64,000 nucleotides of DNA from Flammeovirgaceae bacterium 311 (lineage in GTDB: Bacteria; Bacteroidota; Bacteroidia; Cytophagales; Cyclobacteriaceae): NCBI GenBank assembly GCA_000597885.1, contig CP004371.1, positions 4,741,001 through 4,805,000 on the forward strand. Direction: 5' to 3'. The notes under the pieces are model-generated. The model ran no database searches and was not told the DNA's origin. It saw nothing but the letters and a program-made list of their open reading frames with translations. The position numbers and the translations under genes are program-made. Below, piece after piece: positions 60,687 to 64,000 of this stretch. The number at the start of each line of letters is the position of its first letter. The stretch's first letter is position 1.

Positions 60687-62093
60687 ATGAAAAATACCAA
60701 TGGCATCATCCAACAAAGTAAATACTCCGCCCTAGATGGTTCAAGTTATAGCAGTAACAGCAGTATGAGTTACAACAGTAACTACCCAATAGGTATGAAA
60801 TCCCCTCCCGGGAGGGGCAGGGGTGGGTCAAGCCCGTCTGCTACAAGCAAAAACAATTATCTCCTCCTGCTTACAACTCTTCTCCTGGCCTCTTTCAGTG
60901 CATGTACATCAGGGCAGGAGGTACCGGATGATGATCCCAGCCAGACGCCCCTCGTGCAGAAAGATACTTCTATCACTGATTTAAAATTTACGGTAGAGGA
61001 AGCCCCGGAATGGACCGCCCTGTTCAACAGAAAGTCGGGATGGCTTGGCGGCGATGGTATTTTTGCCATTCCACTGAATGGGGTTGATACGCCGGGCGCT
61101 GCCAGCGATACCACAACTATGCTGCTTTTTAGCGATACCCTCATAGGTGAGATAGCAGAAAATGAGGAGAACAAAGAGGAGATCAATTTCGAGATGATCA
61201 ACAATACAGTTGCACTACTGAAAGGGGTTGAGGCAGATGAAAACAAGCTCTCTTTTCACTGGGCAACAGATGAGGCGGGTAAACCAAAGACCATCTTCAT
61301 CCCCGGCACTCCCAACTCACAACCCGGCGATTACTACTGGCTGGGCGATGGCTTTGTGAACAACGCCAAAGGGGGAGATACCTATATTTTCGGTTACCGC
61401 ATCCGCAATACCGAAGCAGAGAGCTTTGGCTTTGAGGAGGTGGGCAATACCCTCATCATCATTCCTGCCGGCAGCAGGCCACCTTTTACAGATCAGCGCC
61501 AAATCGATACACCTTTCTATCTCAATGCTGATACACCCGATGCCACAGGTTCTCTTGGCGCAGGTCTGTTTGTAAACACACGCGAGGCAGGCGCTCCGGA
61601 TCCTGATGGCTTTTTGTATGTCTACGGCGTAAGAGGCAAGGCAAAAGAAGTAATGGTGGCCAGGGTAGAGCCGCAGAACATTGAGAATTTCAGCGCATGG
61701 CGCTTCTGGGATGGCAGCAGCTGGCAGCCGGAGATGAGCAAAGCAGCCGCCATTGCCGACCGGGCTTCGAATGAAATGAGCGTAAGCCCGCTGCCCGATG
61801 GCCGGTACGCCATGGTGTTTCAGACAGATGGTATTGGCAGAACTGTTGGCCTGCGGCTGGGATTGTCTCCACAGGGACCTTTTGGTCCGATTATTCCGCT
61901 CTGGGATGCTTCCAAAGATGTTGACGTAGACAAGGATTTCATCAGCTACAATGCCAAGGTCCATACCAATCTTTCAAAACCGGGCGAGCTCCTCATCAGC
62001 TACAACATCAATTCCTTCGATTTCTTCAATGACATCAAGGATCATCCAAACCTCTACCGCCCCCGCTTTATCAGGGTAAAATTGGAGAATTAA
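60687..62093 (+). CDS. DUF5005/DUF4185-like lipoprotein, possible glycoside-hydrolase relative
   Basis: 468 residues from ATG 60687. ATG 60795 would remove 36 low-complexity, Ser/Tyr/Asn-rich residues and a start inside a palindromic element. The lipobox is LASFSAC, Cys near 73. The main domain (about 95-468) opens with EWTALFNRKSGWLGGDGIFA, then MLLFSDTLIGE, MINNTVALLKG, YYWLGDGFVNNAKGGDTYIF and ends YRPRFIRVKLEN. This is a beta-propeller-like fold that I associate with the DUF5005/DUF4185 group, related to GH43-type propellers, but I am not certain of the family number. It is surface or periplasmic. It follows GH92 and precedes a SASA-type esterase, so a glycan role is likely; the activity is unknown. 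Confidence 0.7.
   Translation: MKNTNGIIQQSKYSALDGSSYSSNSSMSYNSNYPIGMKSPPGRGRGGSSPSATSKNNYLLLLTTLLLASFSACTSGQEVPDDDPSQTPLVQKDTSITDLKFTVEEAPEWTALFNRKSGWLGGDGIFAIPLNGVDTPGAASDTTTMLLFSDTLIGEIAENEENKEEINFEMINNTVALLKGVEADENKLSFHWATDEAGKPKTIFIPGTPNSQPGDYYWLGDGFVNNAKGGDTYIFGYRIRNTEAESFGFEEVGNTLIIIPAGSRPPFTDQRQIDTPFYLNADTPDATGSLGAGLFVNTREAGAPDPDGFLYVYGVRGKAKEVMVARVEPQNIENFSAWRFWDGSSWQPEMSKAAAIADRASNEMSVSPLPDGRYAMVFQTDGIGRTVGLRLGLSPQGPFGPIIPLWDASKDVDVDKDFISYNAKVHTNLSKPGELLISYNINSFDFFNDIKDHPNLYRPRFIRVKLEN
60802..60828. repeat. REP-like GC-rich palindrome inside the 5' part of a gene
   Basis: CCCCTCCCGGGAGGGG (60802-60817) is a perfect 16-base palindrome followed by CAGGGGTGGGT. From memory, elements of this form (CCCTCC...GGAGGG plus GGGGTGGGT) are common intergenic repeats in Bacteroidota; this has not been checked. 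Here it is translated as SPPGRGRGGS between the N-terminus and the lipoprotein signal of the gene at 60687. Confidence 0.55.
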
Positions 62094-62133
62094 AGAATTA
62101 GGGGGCTGTGATGGCAGAAAATGCTGCCAGTAA

Positions 62134-63726
62134 ATGAAGCTTTCACGCTCTTTCCAGTACGGTATGAATTATATGAAAGTCTTTTTCCTGATCCTGTTGA
62201 ATGTATCGCTGCTACAGGCAGCGGCAGGGCAAAGCACGGGCTATGGTATACCGGATTCACTGCGCCAGCCGAAACAAGAAGCACACAGCTTTACGCTGGC
62301 CAATGTGCTGCAGAGCCATATGGTAATACAGCAGGCAAAGCCCCTTAAACTCTGGGGTACAGCCCCGGCCGGTGCCCCCATACACCTTCAGGCCGACTGG
62401 CAGAAAGAACCTGCTACCGCCCGCGCCGATGCAAACGGAAAATGGATGAGTCAGCTACCGGTACCAGCAGCTACACCTGGCAATTTTGAAGCCCACAGCA
62501 TCAGTGTAATTCATGGAGAAGATACGCTCACACTTACCGATATCCTGATTGGAGAAGTATGGCTCTGCAGCGGTCAATCTAACATGGATATGGAAATGAA
62601 GGCAAACCCACCCTGGCTGGAGGGTGTGATAGACTTTGAAAAAGAGATAGCCGCTGCCGATCATCCCTCTATTCGCTTCATTAATATCGAGAAAAAGTTT
62701 ACCAAAGCGCCACAAGATGAGGCTAAGGGAAGCTGGCAGGTGGTTTCCCCCCAAACAGCGGGCCAGTTAAGTGGCGTAGCCTATTATTTTGGCCGTGAGC
62801 TGCTACAAAATCTCGAGCTGCCGGTGGGCCTGGTGGTTAGTTCCTTTGGAGGTTCAGCTGCCCAGGCCTGGACCAGCCGGGATGCCCTGGCAGCAGATCC
62901 GCTCGTGAAAAAACACTACCTGGACCCTTACGACAACAGCCCGCAGGCAAAGGAAAGCCTGGATTCCATCAAAACCCTGGAGAAACTGTTTGAAGTACTG
63001 GCCCGGCCGGCACTCCTGTACAATGCCATGATCCATCCTCTCAGGAATCTCTCTGTAAAAGGTTTTCTGTGGTACCAGGGTGAAGCAAACAAGAAAGATG
63101 GCAGCATGTACACCAATCTGCAGGCGGCTCTGATCAGGGGCTGGCGGAAAGACTTTGGCCAGGGCCTGCTGCCTTTCTACTATGTACAGATGACGCCCTA
63201 TAACTGGGAAGAGAATGACTCAACTGCTACCTATTATGCCCGCTTGCGCGAAGCACAGGAAGCAGTGATGCAGCAGGTGGAAAACACCGGCATGGCGGTA
63301 ACCATGGACATTGGGGAGCCGGATAACATCCATCCCCGCAACAAGAGAGATGTAGGCATCCGCCTCTCCAGGCTGGCGCTGCACCACACCTATGGTCATC
63401 AGGACCTTGCTTATCAGGGACCCAGGTTCACTAAGTTTACTGTAAAGGAGAGTACTGTCAGGCTTGAGTTTAATCCTGAAAGCATCGGATCGGGCCTGTC
63501 TACCACAGATCAGCAGGCACCCAGGCATTTTTACCTGGCTGGAAAAGAAGGGGTGTTTTACCCGGCAGAGGCCCGTATTGTAAACGACCAGGTTTGGCTA
63601 CATTCCGCTAAAGTGAAAAAGCCTGTGGCAGTCCGCTATGCTTTTACTAACTATCCCATTACCAACTTTGGCAATAAAGAAGGCCTGCCGGCCATGCCCT
63701 TTCGAACCGACCAGTGGAAGGAATAG
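62134..63726 (+). CDS. SASA-type carbohydrate esterase (sialate O-acetylesterase-like)
   Basis: 530 residues from ATG 62134; ATG 62164 or 62173 gives a tighter signal peptide (MKVFFLILLNVSLLQAAAGQ), and either may be the real start. An N-terminal beta-domain (about 50-140, HMVIQQAKPLKLWGTAPAGA) is followed by the catalytic SGNH domain: GEVWLCSGQSNMDMEM with the nucleophile Ser near 149, FLWYQGEANKKDGSMY near 310-325, and DNIHPRNKRDVGIRL with the His near 400. SASA esterases remove O-acetyl groups from sialic acid or other sugars and from xylan- or pectin-like glycans. In this locus it may deacetylate the mannose-containing substrate before GH92. No lipobox is seen, so it is periplasmic. Confidence 0.85.
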   Translation: MKLSRSFQYGMNYMKVFFLILLNVSLLQAAAGQSTGYGIPDSLRQPKQEAHSFTLANVLQSHMVIQQAKPLKLWGTAPAGAPIHLQADWQKEPATARADANGKWMSQLPVPAATPGNFEAHSISVIHGEDTLTLTDILIGEVWLCSGQSNMDMEMKANPPWLEGVIDFEKEIAAADHPSIRFINIEKKFTKAPQDEAKGSWQVVSPQTAGQLSGVAYYFGRELLQNLELPVGLVVSSFGGSAAQAWTSRDALAADPLVKKHYLDPYDNSPQAKESLDSIKTLEKLFEVLARPALLYNAMIHPLRNLSVKGFLWYQGEANKKDGSMYTNLQAALIRGWRKDFGQGLLPFYYVQMTPYNWEENDSTATYYARLREAQEAVMQQVENTGMAVTMDIGEPDNIHPRNKRDVGIRLSRLALHHTYGHQDLAYQGPRFTKFTVKESTVRLEFNPESIGSGLSTTDQQAPRHFYLAGKEGVFYPAEARIVNDQVWLHSAKVKKPVAVRYAFTNYPITNFGNKEGLPAMPFRTDQWKE

Positions 63727-63768
63727 CAGCCTGTTAATGATTATTAAACGCTCAACCAAAGACCATAC

Positions 63769-64000
63769 ATGAACATAGCACATACAGTACATAAACGGCT
63801 TGGAATCTATCTGCTGGCGCTTTTATCCATCAACGCCTGTAACAACAGTACCGATGATGGCGTCCCTGCGGCTGGCGTTTCAGCCGCAGATGCAGGGGAA
63901 CAAGAAGCAGCCGGATCGGCAGAGAATGGGCAGATCAAGGCACGATCGGTATCGCAATGGGAGGAAATGCTGCGGAACACCTCCGGCTGGATTGGGGCAG
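63769..64000 (+). CDS. Lipoprotein, N-terminal fragment, similar to the gene at 60687 (partial)
   Basis: 77 residues are present; the gene continues past the right edge. ATG 63769 starts MNIAHTVHKRLGIYLLALLS followed by INAC, a clear lipoprotein signal, then a Ser/Ala/Asp/Glu-rich tether. The last residues, WEEMLRNTSGWIGA, align with WTALFNRKSGWLGGDG of the lipoprotein at 60687, so this is probably a second DUF5005/DUF4185-like protein. That match covers only 14 positions, so the call is tentative. It starts 42 bases after the esterase stop and is in the same operon. Confidence 0.6.
   Translation, partial: MNIAHTVHKRLGIYLLALLSINACNNSTDDGVPAAGVSAADAGEQEAAGSAENGQIKARSVSQWEEMLRNTSGWIGA

Noticed and set aside
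1-64000. tRNA, rRNA, transposase, integrase or CRISPR genes
   Set aside because: None could be recognised. Apart from the GH3 remnant, no mobile-element traces were seen.

Overview
The window reads as chromosome of a free-living member of the Bacteroidota, most likely Cytophagales-like. The signs are SusC/SusD pairs, lipoproteins with short Bacteroidota-type lipoboxes, type IX secretion (T9SS) C-terminal sorting domains, a UpxY/NusG-type antiterminator and near absence of Shine-Dalgarno sequences. I cannot name the genus. No rRNA, tRNA, CRISPR array, intact transposase or phage gene was seen. Almost everything is on the + strand.

Left flank (1-6101): the end of a SusC/SusD glycan-uptake pair, an SH3-NlpC/P60 cell-wall hydrolase lipoprotein, a convergent PBP4-type D-Ala-D-Ala carboxypeptidase, and then a long gene-poor stretch. 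That stretch hides a decayed GH3 beta-glucosidase fragment with stop codons and frameshifts.

Middle (6102-46356): a large exopolysaccharide (EPS) locus. Its order is GDP-fucose synthase, UpxY-like antiterminator, Wza-like export lipoprotein, Wzc-like tyrosine autokinase, flippase, about nine glycosyltransferases or glycosyltransferase-like proteins, a polymerase-like membrane protein, a GMC oxidoreductase, a WcaF-like acyltransferase, an SGNH hydrolase and a WcaJ-like initiating phosphosugar transferase. The locus is bracketed by two giant paralogous proteins of about 2190 and 2620 residues. Each combines a sugar-dehydrogenase-like propeller, calcium-binding TSP3 repeats, Kelch repeats, PKD/Ig modules, malectin carbohydrate-binding domains and a T9SS sorting domain. 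I infer that these may be secreted surface proteins that bind or organise the polysaccharide made between them. The leaders of the fucose-synthase and antiterminator genes share an identical 20-base element next to a conserved small hairpin, and other strong hairpins flank the antiterminator gene.

Right part (46540-64000): a soluble PAS histidine kinase without a partner, then a polysaccharide-utilisation locus for alpha-mannosides. It holds SusC, SusD, a surface lipoprotein, a ROK sugar kinase, a mannose-6-phosphate isomerase with an extra N-terminal domain, an MFS sugar porter, a GH92 alpha-mannosidase, a probable DUF5005-type lipoprotein, a SASA-type esterase and the start of a second lipoprotein resembling the first. 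The encoded route is: bind and import glycan, release mannose (GH92), move it across the inner membrane (MFS), phosphorylate it (ROK) and isomerise it to fructose-6-phosphate (ManA). A LacI-type operator-like palindrome and a second motif shared by two promoter regions of this locus suggest local control.
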